Both the position numbers and the translations under genes were made by a program. A stretch of DNA of 64,000 bases. Source: Massilioclostridium coli (GTDB taxonomy: Bacteria > Bacillota > Clostridia > Oscillospirales > Ruminococcaceae). The DNA lies in contig NZ_FMIZ01000007.1 in NCBI RefSeq assembly GCF_900095865.1, positions 1,486,530 through 1,550,529 of the forward strand, in the 5' to 3' direction. This document shows positions 1 through 11,459 of this stretch, one piece after another (the stretch's first letter is position 1; each line of letters opens with the position of its first letter). Below the pieces are notes generated by a model, which was not told the origin of the DNA, made no database searches, and saw only the letters and a program-made list of their open reading frames with translations.

Positions 1-1348
1 CTATGGACAACCCGACAGAAGCCCAGAAAGGATTTGGCGGGACTTCTATGTGGATGGTATATTCTGCTTTTCTAAGCGGTCTTTCCATATATATAACAGT
101 AGGCTCTTTTATTTCTGCCTCCACATGATATTTTTCCTCAAGGATGGCACAAATGACTTCCATCTGCACATTCCCCAAAAAAGAAAGTATAATCTCATGT
201 GTAACAGTATCAATGTCAAAATGCAAAAGAGGGTCTGTATCAGCAATCTCTGCGAGGGCATTTAACAGGGCTTCCCTTTGCTCCGGCTTTTGCGGCTCTA
301 CCGTTGTCCGAAGTAATGGCATGGGATTATCAATCCATGTTTTGTGAGGCAGGAGTTTTTCATTTCCCAGAATGTCGTTCAGTTTCAAAGTATCATCAGC
401 TAAAATAACAATTTCTCCCGGACAGGCATGGTCAGCCGGGACGATTTCACCATTTGACGGAACACACATCTCTGTGATTTTTATTTTCTCTTTTTCAGAT
501 ATTCTAATAACATCCCTCAAATGCAATGTTCCGCTATATATACGCACATAAACAAAACGCCGCCTTTTCTCTGAATATTCAATCTTAAAAACCTGCCCGC
601 ATAGTTCAGATTGACCTTCAGGCGTTGATGAATAAAATTTACTGGCAATTACTTCTATAAGCTGCCGAATCCCCAGATTGTTTTTAGCGCTTCCGTGATA
701 AACGGGAAATAACGTTCCGTTTTGGAATCTCCTGTTTTCTTCCTGTTCCAGTTCTGACATTTTAAACGGTTTCCCTGACATATATTTCTCTAATAGTTCA
801 TCGTTTCCCATAATTACCGCATCCCACTGTTCCATATCGTCATTGTCCGTTACATTTATATGGGGATGCTGCCCAACCTTTTGCTTCACTATAATTTCCG
901 AAGAAAGCTTTGCTTTCATTTCCCGATATACCATTGGCAAATCAATCCCCTCTTGGTCAATTTTATTGATGAAAAAAATTGTCGGAATCTTCATTATCTG
1001 TAGTGCATGAAACAGTATACGGGTCTGTGCCTGTATGCCATCCTTTGCAGAAACTAATAATACTGCTCCGTCTAATACGGATAAAGAACGGTATACTTCC
1101 GCCAAAAAATCCATATGGCCTGGCGTATCTATAATGTTGACTTTTACATCCTCCCACTGAAAAGATGTCACTGCTGTCTGGATAGTGATTCCCCTTTGAC
1201 GCTCCAAATTCATTGTATCTGTCCTTGTTGTGCCTTCATCTACGCTCCCTAGTTCTGCAATTGCACCACTGGTATACAATAAACTTTCCGTTAATGTTGT
1301 CTTTCCTGCGTCAACGTGAGCCAGAATGCCTAAGTTAATTATTTTCAT
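1..1348 (-). CDS. tet(32): Ribosomal-protection tetracycline-resistance GTPase, tet(O/32/O)-like mosaic (3' end outside window)
   Basis: EF-G-like GTPase that removes tetracycline from the ribosome. The start is ATG at 1348 with AGGAGG at 1357-1362. The G1 loop AHVDAGKT is at residues 10-17, followed by the G3 motif DTPGH and the G4 region NKID. About 449 of the usual 639 codons are present; the rest lies beyond position 1. Compared from memory with Tet(O), residues 1 to about 300 are nearly identical. A stretch of about 70 residues (roughly nt 200-460) then diverges clearly, and the sequence returns to Tet(O)-like from [10 protein letters not shown] onward. This is the known tet(O/32/O) mosaic layout. 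A Tn916-style attenuation leader lies upstream. The exact allele cannot be fixed without the 3' end. Confidence 0.9.
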   Translation of the reverse strand, partial: MKIINLGILAHVDAGKTTLTESLLYTSGAIAELGSVDEGTTRTDTMNLERQRGITIQTAVTSFQWEDVKVNIIDTPGHMDFLAEVYRSLSVLDGAVLLVSAKDGIQAQTRILFHALQIMKIPTIFFINKIDQEGIDLPMVYREMKAKLSSEIIVKQKVGQHPHINVTDNDDMEQWDAVIMGNDELLEKYMSGKPFKMSELEQEENRRFQNGTLFPVYHGSAKNNLGIRQLIEVIASKFYSSTPEGQSELCGQVFKIEYSEKRRRFVYVRIYSGTLHLRDVIRISEKEKIKITEMCVPSNGEIVPADHACPGEIVILADDTLKLNDILGNEKLLPHKTWIDNPMPLLRTTVEPQKPEQREALLNALAEIADTDPLLHFDIDTVTHEIILSFLGNVQMEVICAILEEKYHVEAEIKEPTVIYMERPLRKAEYTIHIEVPPNPFWASVGLSI

Positions 1349-1390
1349 GTGATTTTCCTCCTATCAACACCCAAAAAAGGGCATAAAAAT

Positions 1391-1420
1391 ACCCAGTGAT
1401 AAATACTCCTATCACTGGGT
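1391..1420 (-). promoter_or_regulatory. Attenuator hairpin in the tet leader
   Basis: A perfect 11-bp inverted repeat (1391-1401 with 1410-1420, 8-nt loop) lies about 40 nt before the tet start codon. On the minus strand it is followed by an AU-rich tract. A second pair further upstream (1484-1497 with the GTATTCTTAAA stretch of the leader peptide gene) could form a competing stem. This matches the layout of the tet(M)/tet(O) transcription attenuation leader, in which ribosome stalling under tetracycline favours readthrough. Confidence 0.75.
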
Positions 1421-1572
1421 AAATAACTCCAATAGCCCCAAAACACTTATATGTTTTCGGGCATATAAAATTACATGATAAAAGTATTCTTAAACTGGGT
1501 ACAAAAAACTAAGCCCCATATTAAAAGTGAAACGGGACTGCTACTTTTTGTTCCCACTATCAAATTGACAGT

Positions 1573-1596
1573 TTATTTAAGAATACCTTGCCGCAT
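1573..1596 (-). CDS. Leader peptide MRQGILK of the tet attenuator
   Basis: Seven-codon ORF, ATG at 1596 and TAA at 1573-1575, preceded by AAGGAG and lying just downstream of the tet promoter. Its distal codons form one arm of a stem with 1484-1497. Inferred to be the ribosome-stalling leader of the resistance gene, as in Tn916-type tet(M) leaders. Confidence 0.6.
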   Translation of the reverse strand: MRQGILK

Positions 1597-1628
1597 ATTT
1601 ATTAACTCCTTGTATAATACTGAATCTA

Positions 1629-1657
1629 ATTATATTCCTTAACCCTTTATTTGTCAA
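1629..1657 (-). promoter_or_regulatory. Promoter of the tet gene
   Basis: Minus strand: TTGACA (1652-1657), a 17-nt spacer, and TATAAT (1629-1634). This is a consensus sigma-70/SigA promoter placed just before the leader peptide and attenuator. Confidence 0.85.
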
Positions 1658-1675
1658 GCTGACAAACTAAAGCAG

Positions 1676-1701
1676 AAAAAGCGGCAGGATTTCCCCCTGC
1701 C
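1676..1701 (-). terminator. Rho-independent terminator after tnpV
   Basis: Stem GGCAGG/CCTGCC (1683-1688 with 1696-1701) followed on the minus strand by GCTTTTT. It lies just past the tnpV stop and upstream of the tet promoter, so it separates the two transcripts. Confidence 0.75.
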
Positions 1702-1714
1702 ACTAATCATCTGT

Positions 1715-2089
1715 TTATGCAAAAATAATTTCCTTTTCCACAATCTCCCTCGCACAAGCCCTTATGTTATTGAGGCATCCTGTCCATTCTAAGGCGTTTT
1801 CTGCCTTTAGCTGTTCCGTTATGCCCTGTGCCTGTTTCATACCCTCTATGAGCCTTTCAAAGCGTTCCTGTGCCTGTCTGTTGATGTCGGCAAGGTAGGC
1901 GTTTAGCCTGCCGCTTGTAAGAAGATTGGTGTATGTAACTTTACGGTACTGTTTTAGATAATCTAAATGCCGTTGCCCCCAGATGCCTATTGCCTGTTCT
2001 TCTTCGGCGGGTACAGTTAAGCACGGTATCAAATAATCCCCTTGCCTTTCGTATTTGCCGCCCAGTTCCTCAAATAATGATTTTGCCAT
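1715..2089 (-). CDS. tnpV: TnpV family transposon-encoded protein
   Basis: A 124-aa protein of the TnpV family, small proteins of unknown function carried by Tn4451-type elements and Firmicute conjugative elements. The family pattern is present: [41 protein letters not shown] and a C-terminal [13 protein letters not shown]. The start ATG at 2089 has GGAGG at 2099-2103. The first 20 nt overlap the aberrant tail of the truncated helicase, so this gene marks the incoming side of a junction at about 2145. It probably arrived together with the tet gene. Two further TnpV homologues occur in the window (8018-8359 and 28329-28706). Confidence 0.9.
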   Translation of the reverse strand: MAKSLFEELGGKYERQGDYLIPCLTVPAEEEQAIGIWGQRHLDYLKQYRKVTYTNLLTSGRLNAYLADINRQAQERFERLIEGMKQAQGITEQLKAENALEWTGCLNNIRACAREIVEKEIIFA

Positions 2090-5000
2090 TGTCTGTTACC
2101 TCCACATTCTTTTTTATTTTGAATGTCCGCAAAATCCGTCCTACATCTGATGGCTTCCAGGGGCAATCCAGATGATGCAGAGCAATGAGTCTGTCTTGCA
2201 CGTTGGTACCTGCACCGAGTTTTGGAGTGGAACCCATCAGGATTCTTACCTGACCCGCCCTCACTTTTGCGAATAATTCTGCTTTTTTTACTTCTGTGTT
2301 GTACTCATGGATAAATGCAATCTCTTCCTTTGGGATTCCTTTTTCTGTTAGTTTGTTTCGTACATCATCATAAACATTAAAAGTTCCATCCCCTTTTGGA
2401 GTAGATAAGTCACAGAAAATCAACTGTGTTGTTTTCTGCTCTTTTCCTTCCTCCCATACCTGAAAGGCATTTTCTACGCAGGTGTTGACTTTGCTTTTTT
2501 CCGCATCTGGAAGAAGCTCATTCAATAATCTCTGGTCAAGGGCACATTTTCTTCCATCATTGGTAATCTTGAGCATATTGTCTTCTGTAGGATTTACCAT
2601 CCCTGCCCTTACTGATTCTGCACGTTCTGAAAATGCTGCTACCATATCCTGCTGTTCTTCACTTGGTTTTAATACCTCATTAATAAACTCTGCATCCGGC
2701 ACTGGAAGATTTAACATATCAGAAGTCTGAATATCTGCAGCTTCTTTAAAAATTGAAATCAGCTCCGGAAGATTGAAAAAACGGGCAAATCGTGTTTTTG
2801 CACGATAGCCCGTTCCTTCCGGTGATAATTCGATTGCGGTTACTGTCTCCCCGAACGTTGCCGCCCAGGAATCAAAGTGTCCCATTCCCATACGCATCAA
2901 TGTATCATACTGGAGATAACGCATGATAGTATACAGTTCGGTCATACTATTTGACACTGGAGTTCCCGTCGCAAAAACAATTCCACGCCCGCCTGTCAGT
3001 TCATCCATATAACGGCATTTCATAAACATATCCGAACTTTTCTGTGCGTCCGTCTGTGAAATACCTGCAACATTTCTCATTTTTGTATACAAAAAAAGGT
3101 TCTTAAAGTTGTGGCTCTCATCTACAAAAAGCCTGTCTACGCCTAACTGTTCAAAGGTTACTACATCATCCTTCCTTGTCTGATCATTTAATCTCTGCAG
3201 TTTTGCCTGCAATGATTTTTTTGTTTTTTCCATCTGTTTTACACTGTAATTCTGTCCTGCTTCCCTGCCAGCTTCTTCAATAGAAAAGGTAATATCCTCT
3301 ATCTGCTGCTCCAGCATGGCAATCTGACGTTCCCTTGAAAGAGGGATTCTCTCAAATTGTGTATGCCCGATAATCACCGCATCATAATCCCCGGTTGCTA
3401 TACGGGAACAGAAACGTTTACGGTTTGCCGGTTCAAAATCTTTCTTGGTTGCTACCAGAATATTCGCTCCCGGATACAGACGTAAGAAATCACTGCCCCA
3501 CTGCTCTGTCAGATGGTTTGGCACAACATAAAGATTCTTTTGCGATAGTCCAAGACGTTTTGCTTCCATACCCGCAGCGATCATTTGGAAAGTTTTCCCT
3601 GCTCCTACACAATGTGCAAGCAAAGTATTATTTCCATATAAAATATGAGCCACTGCGTTTTTCTGATGTTGCATCAACGTGATTTCCGGATTCATTCCCT
3701 CGAACTGAATATGACTGCCATCGTACTCTCTCGGACGGATACTGTTGAAACGCTCATTGTATATCTGACAAAGGGCATCCCTTCGGTGCATATCCCGGAA
3801 AATCCATGACTTAAATTCTTCCCTTATAAGTTCCTGCTTCTGCTGTGCCAGCATGGTTTCCTTCCGGTTCAGTTCCCGGTGTTCCCCTTCCGCATCCTGC
3901 ACTGTATCATAGATTTTTGTATCTCGAAGATTCAAAGCATCTTCTAACAGTCTGTACGCATTTGCTCTCTGTGTTCCATAAGTAGAAGTAACAAGTGGAT
4001 TCTGATAACTGTCCACACTCTTTCCCGAAACATTCCACTGACCGGTTACTTCAGCATACTGGACTTTTATCCGACTTCCAATATAATACCTTGGTGTATG
4101 GAATGTTTCTGCCATAAACTGTGTCACATAATCTGGAGAAATCCATGTTGCACCAAGTCTTGCTTCAATTTCTGAGGCATCCAGGTCTTTTGGCTGCACT
4201 CGTTCCAGATATTGTACATTAACAGCATATTCCGGGCGGTTCTCGGCAAATCCTCTGGCAATCTTCAATTTTTCCCGGACATTTCCAGACAAATATTCAT
4301 CAGATGGCTCCCACTTTTCATTTAGCGGATTCCTAAATATCACACCTGTCAGTTCTTCCGTCAGTTCTGCTTCTGTTTTCCCGGTAAGCTGTGACATATA
4401 AGCAAGATCAACCTGTGCCTTTTCTCCAATAGACACTGCCAATGCTTCACTGGCGGTATCCACCGAAGTAACTGCCTGAGCATGACGGATTGTCCTTTTT
4501 GTAAAAATATCTGCTTTTCTTTTGAGGTTGCCCTGCTCATCCAGAAATTCCAGTGAAGTCAGAAGACAATAGCTGCTATCCTGACTAAATGCCCTTTTGT
4601 TTGCATTACTGCTAAGCAAACCATATTTTGCAGTAAAGGAATCATAAATTTCATTCAAATCTTTTTGAAGTTCTTCAACTTCCTGATCACCGCAGTCTTC
4701 CATCTGACGCTGTAACAATTTATTTGTTGCGTCACGCATCTTCACCATGCCTTTTACTCGTTCTGTAGTTGCCATTGGAAGTTCTACTTTATTCATCACA
4801 GAATTTTCCCTGTAATAAATGTCATCATCCAAAACAGCAAAGCTAAAGTTCTTCACATCTGGATCTGCCGGAATAGAAACTACCTGTTCCTCTAACTCGC
4901 TATCTGAAAATTCCATTTCTGTGATTGTTCCATGAATATTCTGTACAGCTTTCTTTAACTGTTCTTCAAGAGTAATGCCTTCTTTTGGTTTTACAGTAAC

Positions 5001-8000
5001 TTCCTGCTTACCATACTGGGTACTTTCTGTGGTAAATTCACCAAGAACCATTTCCGGATGCTCTGCAAAATACGCATTTACAGAATAGCCTTCCTCTGTC
5101 GTCTTTAGGTTTACCCATTCTGGCTCCTCGATTGCCGCCCTGTCCCTTTTCTGAAAAAACAGAATATCTGATACAACATTTGTATTTGCATTTCTCTGAA
5201 AAGCATTATTGGGAAGCCTGATCGCACCCAGCAGCTCTGCCCTGTTTGCAATATATTGTCTGACTGCCGGATTCTGTTTATCCATGGTTCCACTGGAAGT
5301 CACAACTGCAACCACACCGCCTGGACGCACAAGATCAAGAGATTTTGCAATGAAATAATCATGAATCAGAAAATGATGCCTGTCGTATCTTTTGTCATTT
5401 ACCTGGTACGCTCCAAACGGTACATTACCAATCACACAGTCAAAGAAACTATCCTGAAACTGTGTTGTTTCAAATCCCTGTATGGCAATCTGGTTTTTCT
5501 GATATAACTGTCTGGCGATTCTGCCGGATACCGGGTCAAGTTCCACACCATACATTTTTGCCTTACTCATGCTTTCCGGGATAAGTCCCATGAAATTTCC
5601 TACTCCACAGGATGGTTCCAGAATGTTTCCTTTTGTAAATCCCATATTTTCCAATGCTTCATACATACTATGTATCACTGTCGGAGAAGTATAAAACGCA
5701 TTTAGGGTGGATGCTCTTGCTGCACTATACTCTCCTGAAGTCAGCGTATTTTTCAGTTCGCTGTACTCATTTGCCCAGCTTCCGTTGTTTTCTTCAAATG
5801 CCTGTGGGATACCGCCCCAGCCAACATAATGGGATAATACTTCCTGTTCTTCTGGTGTTGCCAAACGTTCTTCTTTCTCCAAAGTCTGTAATAAACGGAT
5901 TGCTTCTATATTCGCTTTATATTTTGCTTTCGGACCGCCTGCACCAAGGTCATTATCTTCAATACGGAAGTTATGTGGCATAGTCACAATCTTTGTTTTT
6001 TCCTGTCTGATATATGGTTGAAATTCTCCCTCATAGCCAAACAGCTCATTTTCTCCCGGAATATAGTTTTTTCCTGTTTCCAGACATCGGAATATATCCG
6101 CATCCGGGGCATTGCTGACAGCATAAAATTCATCATAGGAATACTTAGGGAAATCTTCTGTATGGTACGTTGACAAATGCAGTTCCGTATTGGAACGTGT
6201 CTGCGCAACCAATTCTTTTCCTTCCAGCCCATCAGACAAGACACCAACTGCTTCAAAATGGTATCCCTGATATTCAAAAACACCCTGTTCCCATTGGTCA
6301 GCTATTGCACCTGCTGATTTTTCCGCCGTTTCCACAGGAGTTTCCGGTATTTCTGACTGCACCATTGTATCGTTTTCTTCTGAAATTTCTGACTGTTCAA
6401 TCTCATCAGTTTCTTCTTCCGTTTCGTCTAAAACCGATTCCACCGTTTCCTCTACATCCTGCATGTCTACAACATCCGGTTCCATATATGCTTTCGTATC
6501 CAGATAATCAAACATGGACATCTGATGACCGCTTAACTCTATGGTCGGCTGTTCCAGTTCCTTGGTTGGAAATATAGTGTACGTTCCCTCTACATACTGA
6601 TGGAGTATTGACAGACTTTGTGCTTTCTCGTTGTAATTTGTCCCATAGGCTTCAAAATCCAAGGGTAGTTCTGCAAGAGCTGCATCCATCTTCTGTAACA
6701 ATTCCTGTGCCATTTCTTCATCTGCCAGCATCCTTGGCACCTGTTTTCTTGCTTCCTCATGCAAAAGTTCATCCGTAAATGGACGCTCAATTTCCTGTGG
6801 CAGTCTGTTATAAAAATTAATCACCCGCATTGCCATCTGGTATCGTTCATATTCCGGCATATGAGCGTAGTCTCCGGCTTGAAGAAAATGGTCATTTTTT
6901 ATGAGATAATCCACTCTTTTTGCCACTTTCTGCCAGCTCAGTTCTTCTTTTGTATGGTATGCACCCGGATTTCCTCTGGAAAGCTGTAATCCTTTTCCAT
7001 TGTAATCTGCATAGGAATTGTCCGCTCTGGAAAGGGCATGGCTCTGTCCTCCAATGCCATACTGCTCTTTCATAAAATTTGTTCTCTCCTGTTCATCCTG
7101 ATGCCGCAGATAAAAAGAATATATGCGAAGCCTTCCTTCTGAAAAAGCTCCACCTCTTGCAAGGAAAGCATCAATCTCATCCTGCGTGATAAATATTTCC
7201 TGTTCTTTCCAAGCAAATCCCTCTCTTGCCTGATAGGGAATGACTTCTTCGGCAAATTTCTGAAACTGCTCAGAAACAAGGGTTGGTTTATAATAATGAA
7301 AACGCATGATGGATTTGTCTATGTCATACATTTCAGCCAGACCTTCCAGTCTTTCATTTAATTCGGAAAGCCACTCTGCATCATCCAGCTTTTCCGCCAG
7401 AGCATCTGTCTTTTCCGGATAACCATTATGAAAAATCTTCATATCATCTGCTGAAAATACCAGTTCAGACAGATCATCCACAATATCAGTTTCCATGTAG
7501 GCAAGCACTTGTGCGTGTTCCTGCAAGGCATTTTCCCTTGCTGCATCAAGGACAGACTGTGGTGCGTATTCTCCCTGTTTTAATAACTGATGGATACGTC
7601 CACTGACATCCTCCCATGATAAAAAAGCCTTATCTAAAAGTCGATCGTTCACCGTATGTCCTACGGCAATCTGCATCCCTGTTTCATCAAACCACACAGA
7701 ATACTCGTTTCCATTAATTTTAAGACCTTTGCCACCGATGCCATATTCACGCTTCACAAATTCTGTATAATCTTCTGCTGACTGTTCACTCATAAAATTG
7801 TAGATAAGCCGTAACTGGCTTTTACTCTTATTACTTCCGGTACGGAGGATTTCATCCACAACTTCTTCCGGAATTGGGATTTCCCCGGCATACAGGGCAG
7901 ACATATGCTCCTCAATCTTCCGGATCTGCTGATTTACAGTTGGTAATTCGGGCAAAGATAAAGCAGAGGCGATTTCTTCCTCTGCTTCACTCAATCCATC

Positions 8001-9245
8001 TTCTCCTGTATCTGTAACTAACTGTATACCAATTCCGTCAAGATGCTCTCTTCTGCTATTGCTGTCAGTGCGTTCATATGTGCTGTCCATGCCATCGGAT
8101 CGGCTTCCTTGTCCGGTGCCGGTTTGTTCTTCAGCAATTTCTCCATCTGGCTCTCCATTCTCTCCTGAGCCGCTTTCTCGATCTCCAAAAGATGCTTGTT
8201 CAGCTTCCCTGTCAGGAAAAGGCTCTGGTAAAGGCTGTTCTTGTGTTCCTTCAGAAATGTTCTCCTCAGCATCCCGTATTTCCCGATTGTCACTTCTTCT
8301 TCCTCTACGGTCAGGTTCGGAAACAGGTAGTCCCCCTTGCGATGATAGGTCAGTTCCATAGTCAGTTCCTCCTTCATTATCCTCAATATCATTTATTCTC
8401 TCTTCTGTGTCCTGTATTTTGTTTTCACGCATTAACGTGTTAAAGTTATTATAATTCCTCTCTTCAGAATTTTCAAGACCTTTCCTGATTTCTTCCAGAG
8501 AAATTTTATGTACCGTTTTTCCAATATCAATCAGTACACTCTCAGCGAGCTGGCTTGCAGCATTTCCAAGAAAAGTCAATACGGAAAGCCTGTTATAATC
8601 GGTGATGTGCATGAAATCCTCTTCTTCAAGAATCAACATAGGATCAAGTCCGCATCTTCTTGCAAGCATATAATATACACTGTCCGTTGCAAGCTGCCGG
8701 AAATCGTTCCGAATCGTCCCTTCATCCAGGTCTTCCAGATAGGTTCCTTCTGTTGCATACGATAAGCCATCCAGATAATCCTCCAGATTTTCATTGACCA
8801 TCTCTTTTGCCACAGACATCAACGCATCTGCCAGATCTGCCGTATCTTTCTCTTCCAGATTATAAACATCAGAAAGATGTGCAAGCACTTCTCCCCTCTG
8901 ATGTTCCTGAAGCTGCCACAGGTATGGTGATCTGCCGCCCTGTACCATATGGGTATCTTTTATATCGAACACATACCGGATTTTTGCTTTTGTCCCTGTT
9001 TCATCCAGCAAAGCAATTCCTTTTGCCCCTCGGTTTACCCATCTCATCATCTTCTCATTCCACAATTCCAGGGATGCACATGCAGTTGCCTGTGGACGCT
9101 GTGCATAAATGAGAAGCTGGTCAGTAAAGGAATAACGGTATAATCTGGCGGCAGTATCCAGATATTTCATCCAGTCTGCCGGGGAACTGGCTATGTCAGT
9201 GGCATACCATTCTGCCATACCACGAATCTCCTGTACTCTTGCCAT
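2070..9245 (-). CDS. Giant N6-methylase/SNF2-type helicase of the ICE, C-terminally truncated
   Basis: A 2391-aa protein found behind topB in Tn1549-like elements; presumed to act on transferring DNA, perhaps in antirestriction or processing. The N-terminus ([18 protein letters not shown]) resembles the ArdC-like start of this family. A DNA-methylase domain follows, with [10 protein letters not shown] near residue 1210 and an NVPFG motif in place of NPPY. The helicase has HCVGAGKT near residue 1880, a DESH Walker B near 2042 and ATGTPVSNS. The sequence follows the family to CPWKPSD and then, at about nt 2145, changes to 24 unrelated residues (VGRILRTFK...). Motif VI (normally QREGRIIRQG) and the rest of the C-terminus are missing, so helicase activity is doubtful. 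The disordered, charged stretch at residues about 290-410 is overprinted by a second tnpV gene. Confidence 0.88.
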   Translation of the reverse strand: MARVQEIRGMAEWYATDIASSPADWMKYLDTAARLYRYSFTDQLLIYAQRPQATACASLELWNEKMMRWVNRGAKGIALLDETGTKAKIRYVFDIKDTHMVQGGRSPYLWQLQEHQRGEVLAHLSDVYNLEEKDTADLADALMSVAKEMVNENLEDYLDGLSYATEGTYLEDLDEGTIRNDFRQLATDSVYYMLARRCGLDPMLILEEEDFMHITDYNRLSVLTFLGNAASQLAESVLIDIGKTVHKISLEEIRKGLENSEERNYNNFNTLMRENKIQDTEERINDIEDNEGGTDYGTDLSSQGGLPVSEPDRRGRRSDNREIRDAEENISEGTQEQPLPEPFPDREAEQASFGDRESGSGENGEPDGEIAEEQTGTGQGSRSDGMDSTYERTDSNSRREHLDGIGIQLVTDTGEDGLSEAEEEIASALSLPELPTVNQQIRKIEEHMSALYAGEIPIPEEVVDEILRTGSNKSKSQLRLIYNFMSEQSAEDYTEFVKREYGIGGKGLKINGNEYSVWFDETGMQIAVGHTVNDRLLDKAFLSWEDVSGRIHQLLKQGEYAPQSVLDAARENALQEHAQVLAYMETDIVDDLSELVFSADDMKIFHNGYPEKTDALAEKLDDAEWLSELNERLEGLAEMYDIDKSIMRFHYYKPTLVSEQFQKFAEEVIPYQAREGFAWKEQEIFITQDEIDAFLARGGAFSEGRLRIYSFYLRHQDEQERTNFMKEQYGIGGQSHALSRADNSYADYNGKGLQLSRGNPGAYHTKEELSWQKVAKRVDYLIKNDHFLQAGDYAHMPEYERYQMAMRVINFYNRLPQEIERPFTDELLHEEARKQVPRMLADEEMAQELLQKMDAALAELPLDFEAYGTNYNEKAQSLSILHQYVEGTYTIFPTKELEQPTIELSGHQMSMFDYLDTKAYMEPDVVDMQDVEETVESVLDETEEETDEIEQSEISEENDTMVQSEIPETPVETAEKSAGAIADQWEQGVFEYQGYHFEAVGVLSDGLEGKELVAQTRSNTELHLSTYHTEDFPKYSYDEFYAVSNAPDADIFRCLETGKNYIPGENELFGYEGEFQPYIRQEKTKIVTMPHNFRIEDNDLGAGGPKAKYKANIEAIRLLQTLEKEERLATPEEQEVLSHYVGWGGIPQAFEENNGSWANEYSELKNTLTSGEYSAARASTLNAFYTSPTVIHSMYEALENMGFTKGNILEPSCGVGNFMGLIPESMSKAKMYGVELDPVSGRIARQLYQKNQIAIQGFETTQFQDSFFDCVIGNVPFGAYQVNDKRYDRHHFLIHDYFIAKSLDLVRPGGVVAVVTSSGTMDKQNPAVRQYIANRAELLGAIRLPNNAFQRNANTNVVSDILFFQKRDRAAIEEPEWVNLKTTEEGYSVNAYFAEHPEMVLGEFTTESTQYGKQEVTVKPKEGITLEEQLKKAVQNIHGTITEMEFSDSELEEQVVSIPADPDVKNFSFAVLDDDIYYRENSVMNKVELPMATTERVKGMVKMRDATNKLLQRQMEDCGDQEVEELQKDLNEIYDSFTAKYGLLSSNANKRAFSQDSSYCLLTSLEFLDEQGNLKRKADIFTKRTIRHAQAVTSVDTASEALAVSIGEKAQVDLAYMSQLTGKTEAELTEELTGVIFRNPLNEKWEPSDEYLSGNVREKLKIARGFAENRPEYAVNVQYLERVQPKDLDASEIEARLGATWISPDYVTQFMAETFHTPRYYIGSRIKVQYAEVTGQWNVSGKSVDSYQNPLVTSTYGTQRANAYRLLEDALNLRDTKIYDTVQDAEGEHRELNRKETMLAQQKQELIREEFKSWIFRDMHRRDALCQIYNERFNSIRPREYDGSHIQFEGMNPEITLMQHQKNAVAHILYGNNTLLAHCVGAGKTFQMIAAGMEAKRLGLSQKNLYVVPNHLTEQWGSDFLRLYPGANILVATKKDFEPANRKRFCSRIATGDYDAVIIGHTQFERIPLSRERQIAMLEQQIEDITFSIEEAGREAGQNYSVKQMEKTKKSLQAKLQRLNDQTRKDDVVTFEQLGVDRLFVDESHNFKNLFLYTKMRNVAGISQTDAQKSSDMFMKCRYMDELTGGRGIVFATGTPVSNSMTELYTIMRYLQYDTLMRMGMGHFDSWAATFGETVTAIELSPEGTGYRAKTRFARFFNLPELISIFKEAADIQTSDMLNLPVPDAEFINEVLKPSEEQQDMVAAFSERAESVRAGMVNPTEDNMLKITNDGRKCALDQRLLNELLPDAEKSKVNTCVENAFQVWEEGKEQKTTQLIFCDLSTPKGDGTFNVYDDVRNKLTEKGIPKEEIAFIHEYNTEVKKAELFAKVRAGQVRILMGSTPKLGAGTNVQDRLIALHHLDCPWKPSDVGRILRTFKIKKNVEVTDNGKIII
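8018..8359 (-). CDS. tnpV: TnpV family protein encoded in an alternative frame inside the helicase gene
   Basis: A 113-aa protein encoded wholly within the giant helicase gene, on the same strand but in the +1 frame. The start is ATG at 8359, with a perfect AAGGAGG (8368-8374) eight nt upstream. The protein follows TnpV closely: [40 protein letters not shown] and a C-terminal [11 protein letters not shown], matching [23 protein letters not shown] and EIVEKEIIF of the copy at 1715-2089. In the helicase frame the same DNA encodes a low-complexity Glu/Asp/Gly/Arg-rich linker. This is unlikely to be a chance shadow, because both family similarity and an ideal ribosome site coincide. Confidence 0.8.
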   Translation of the reverse strand: MELTYHRKGDYLFPNLTVEEEEVTIGKYGMLRRTFLKEHKNSLYQSLFLTGKLNKHLLEIEKAAQERMESQMEKLLKNKPAPDKEADPMAWTAHMNALTAIAEESILTELVYS

Positions 9246-9274
9246 GTCTCTTCCTCCAATCTTTAATTTTTGCT

Positions 9275-11371
9275 TTATCCTTTATGCTTTCTTTTCGGAA
9301 ATTCCAAATGAAATTTCGGCTTTCCATTTTCCAATGTCATCAGAAGATCTGCATCAAACCTGGAGTCTTTCTTTTTGGAATATAACCCTTTTACATGGGT
9401 ACAAGCCTTATCCAGAAGTTCTTTTGCCATTTTCTTGTCCAGTTTCTTCTCCATACCTTCTAAAAATCGGTTATCCTTCCAAAGAGCAAAATCACACTGA
9501 CGGTTCGAGCAGTAAAAATTCCTTTTCCCCTCAAAAATATCAGAACCGCAGACCGGGCATTTCCCAATTAATTCTTTTGCTGTCTGAAAACGATTTCTTT
9601 CTTCCTCTGGGATTTTTCTGCAGCCATTCAGGATTTCTTCCAGCATGGTTACAATATCATCCATGAACTGTTCTCCATTAAGCTCCCCTCGTTCCATCAG
9701 CAAAAGCCTGTTCTCCCATTCGGCTGTCAGTCCTGCAGATTTTAAATTCTCTGGCATTACACGAATGAGTTCCCTGCCCTCTGCTGTTGGAATAATCTGT
9801 TTCCCCTTTCGCTGTGCATATCCGGATGCCACCAGTTTTTCAATGGTGCTGGCTCTCGTTGCAGGTGTTCCAAGCCCTTTTTTCTCTGTCTTTTCATCAA
9901 ATTCTTTATTACCTGCTGTTTCCATTGCTGCAAGAAGCGTATCTTCATTGAATGATTTCGGTGGAGAAGTATAATGGATACTTGTTTCTGCCTTGACATT
10001 AAAAAGCTGCATACCTTTCTGGTATCCGTATGGAATTTCCAACTGTCTGTCTGAATCCTCTTTCTCCGTTTTTACACAATGACTGCGAAAGGCTTTTTCC
10101 ACGTCTTTAAATCCCATCTGCACCGCTGTTTTTCCTCTGGCAGTAAACTCATTTTTCTGACAGTTCACAGTAACATCTGTCTGTTCATACAGATAATCTT
10201 CCCCGACTGCCTGAAGTACCTGCTGTCCAATCAGTATCATCAGATTCTTTTTATCCTCTGACAAATCCATGATTCCTTTTTCCACAGCCTCTTTTGTCGG
10301 AAGAATAGCGTGATGGTCAGATACCTTTTCATTATTTACAACTCTTTTTATGTTATGTCCTAACTGCCCATATTCTACAAAAGGCAGCATCAACGGCATT
10401 TTCCCTGCCAGTTCTTCTACTGTTCCAATCATATCTTCTGTAACAAAGCGGCTGTCTGTCCTCGGATACGTTACCAGCTTTTCTTCATATAATTCCTGTA
10501 AAAGATCAAGCGTTTTCTTTGCCGTAAATCCAAAATACCGGTTCGCTTCCCTCTGCAGGCTTGTCAGATCATATAATTTAGGAGGGGATACTTTCTTCTG
10601 TTCTCTTTTTAGCTCTGTAATAATTGCCTCAGAACCGTCGCATAATGCTACCAGAAGTTCTGCGTCTGCTTTATTGGTAATGTTCTCTGATACGGCAACG
10701 AGCTTTCCATCTGTCAGTTCCACTCTGTAAAAGGTTTCTTTCTGAAAATGCTCAATCCTGTCCTGCCGTTCCGTCAGCATGGCAAGAGTTGGTGTCTGTA
10801 CTCTTCCAACTACCAGTTTTTTATAATACTTTGTCGTATAAGCTCTGGTAGCGTTCATTCCAATCAGCCAGTCTGCCTGTGCCCTGCATACCGCCGCCAT
10901 GCAAAGGTTACTGTAAAAGCCGGCATCTTTCATCTCATGGAAACCATTTCGTATTGCTTCATCTTCCATAGAGCTGATCCATAATCGTCTGACTGGTTTT
11001 CTACATCCGGACAGATCATATACTCTCTGGAAGATCAATTCTCCTTCCCGTCCTGCATCACAGCCATTTACCAGATACTCTATATCTTCCCGGTTCATCA
11101 GATCCTTTAATACTGAAAACTGCTTCTTTTTATCTGCTGACACCTGTAGCTTCCACGTTTCAGGAATGATCGGCAGGTCATCAAACTGCCATTTCGCATA
11201 TCTTTCATCATATTCTTCCGGTCGTGCATATTCTGCCAGATGTCCAAGACACCAGCTCACAAGGCAGTTTTCTCCCTCCATATACCCGTCCTGTTTTTTA
11301 TATGCAGACAAATTTTTCGCATAACTTTGTGCTACACTTGGTTTTTCTGCAATCACTAAAAATCTCGCCAT
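9275..11371 (-). CDS. topB: DNA topoisomerase III
   Basis: A 698-aa type IA topoisomerase that relaxes or decatenates single-stranded or hemicatenated DNA, presumably during ICE processing and replication. The N-terminal Toprim begins [18 protein letters not shown], with the [13 protein letters not shown] acidic motif near residue 100. The active-site Tyr is in [10 protein letters not shown], near residue 302. A C-terminal zinc finger (CPVCG ... CSNRQC) ends the protein. The length is normal for element-borne TopB. It lies between the DUF4366 gene and the helicase, as in related elements. Confidence 0.96.
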   Translation of the reverse strand: MARFLVIAEKPSVAQSYAKNLSAYKKQDGYMEGENCLVSWCLGHLAEYARPEEYDERYAKWQFDDLPIIPETWKLQVSADKKKQFSVLKDLMNREDIEYLVNGCDAGREGELIFQRVYDLSGCRKPVRRLWISSMEDEAIRNGFHEMKDAGFYSNLCMAAVCRAQADWLIGMNATRAYTTKYYKKLVVGRVQTPTLAMLTERQDRIEHFQKETFYRVELTDGKLVAVSENITNKADAELLVALCDGSEAIITELKREQKKVSPPKLYDLTSLQREANRYFGFTAKKTLDLLQELYEEKLVTYPRTDSRFVTEDMIGTVEELAGKMPLMLPFVEYGQLGHNIKRVVNNEKVSDHHAILPTKEAVEKGIMDLSEDKKNLMILIGQQVLQAVGEDYLYEQTDVTVNCQKNEFTARGKTAVQMGFKDVEKAFRSHCVKTEKEDSDRQLEIPYGYQKGMQLFNVKAETSIHYTSPPKSFNEDTLLAAMETAGNKEFDEKTEKKGLGTPATRASTIEKLVASGYAQRKGKQIIPTAEGRELIRVMPENLKSAGLTAEWENRLLLMERGELNGEQFMDDIVTMLEEILNGCRKIPEEERNRFQTAKELIGKCPVCGSDIFEGKRNFYCSNRQCDFALWKDNRFLEGMEKKLDKKMAKELLDKACTHVKGLYSKKKDSRFDADLLMTLENGKPKFHLEFPKRKHKG

Positions 11372-11386
11372 TTTTCGTCCTTTCTG

Positions 11387-11415
11387 AAAAGGACAGCCAG
11401 AGTAGCTGTCCCTTT
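11387..11415 (-). terminator. Hairpin between the DUF4366 gene and topB, possible attenuator
   Basis: Arms AAAAGGACAGC (11387-11397) and GCTGTCCCTTT (11405-11415) pair with one wobble. On the minus strand the stem ends in UUUU just before the topB ribosome site. It could reduce readthrough into topB or protect a processed transcript end. Confidence 0.45.
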
Positions 11416-11459
11416 CCTGTATCTTATTTTTCTGTGCTAAACCTCAGAGAACAGAAATC

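Noticed and set aside
8059-8443. Plus-strand open frames opposite the helicase linker
   Set aside because: They arise from the GC-rich, low-complexity linker and the nested tnpV; no homology or ribosome site supports them.
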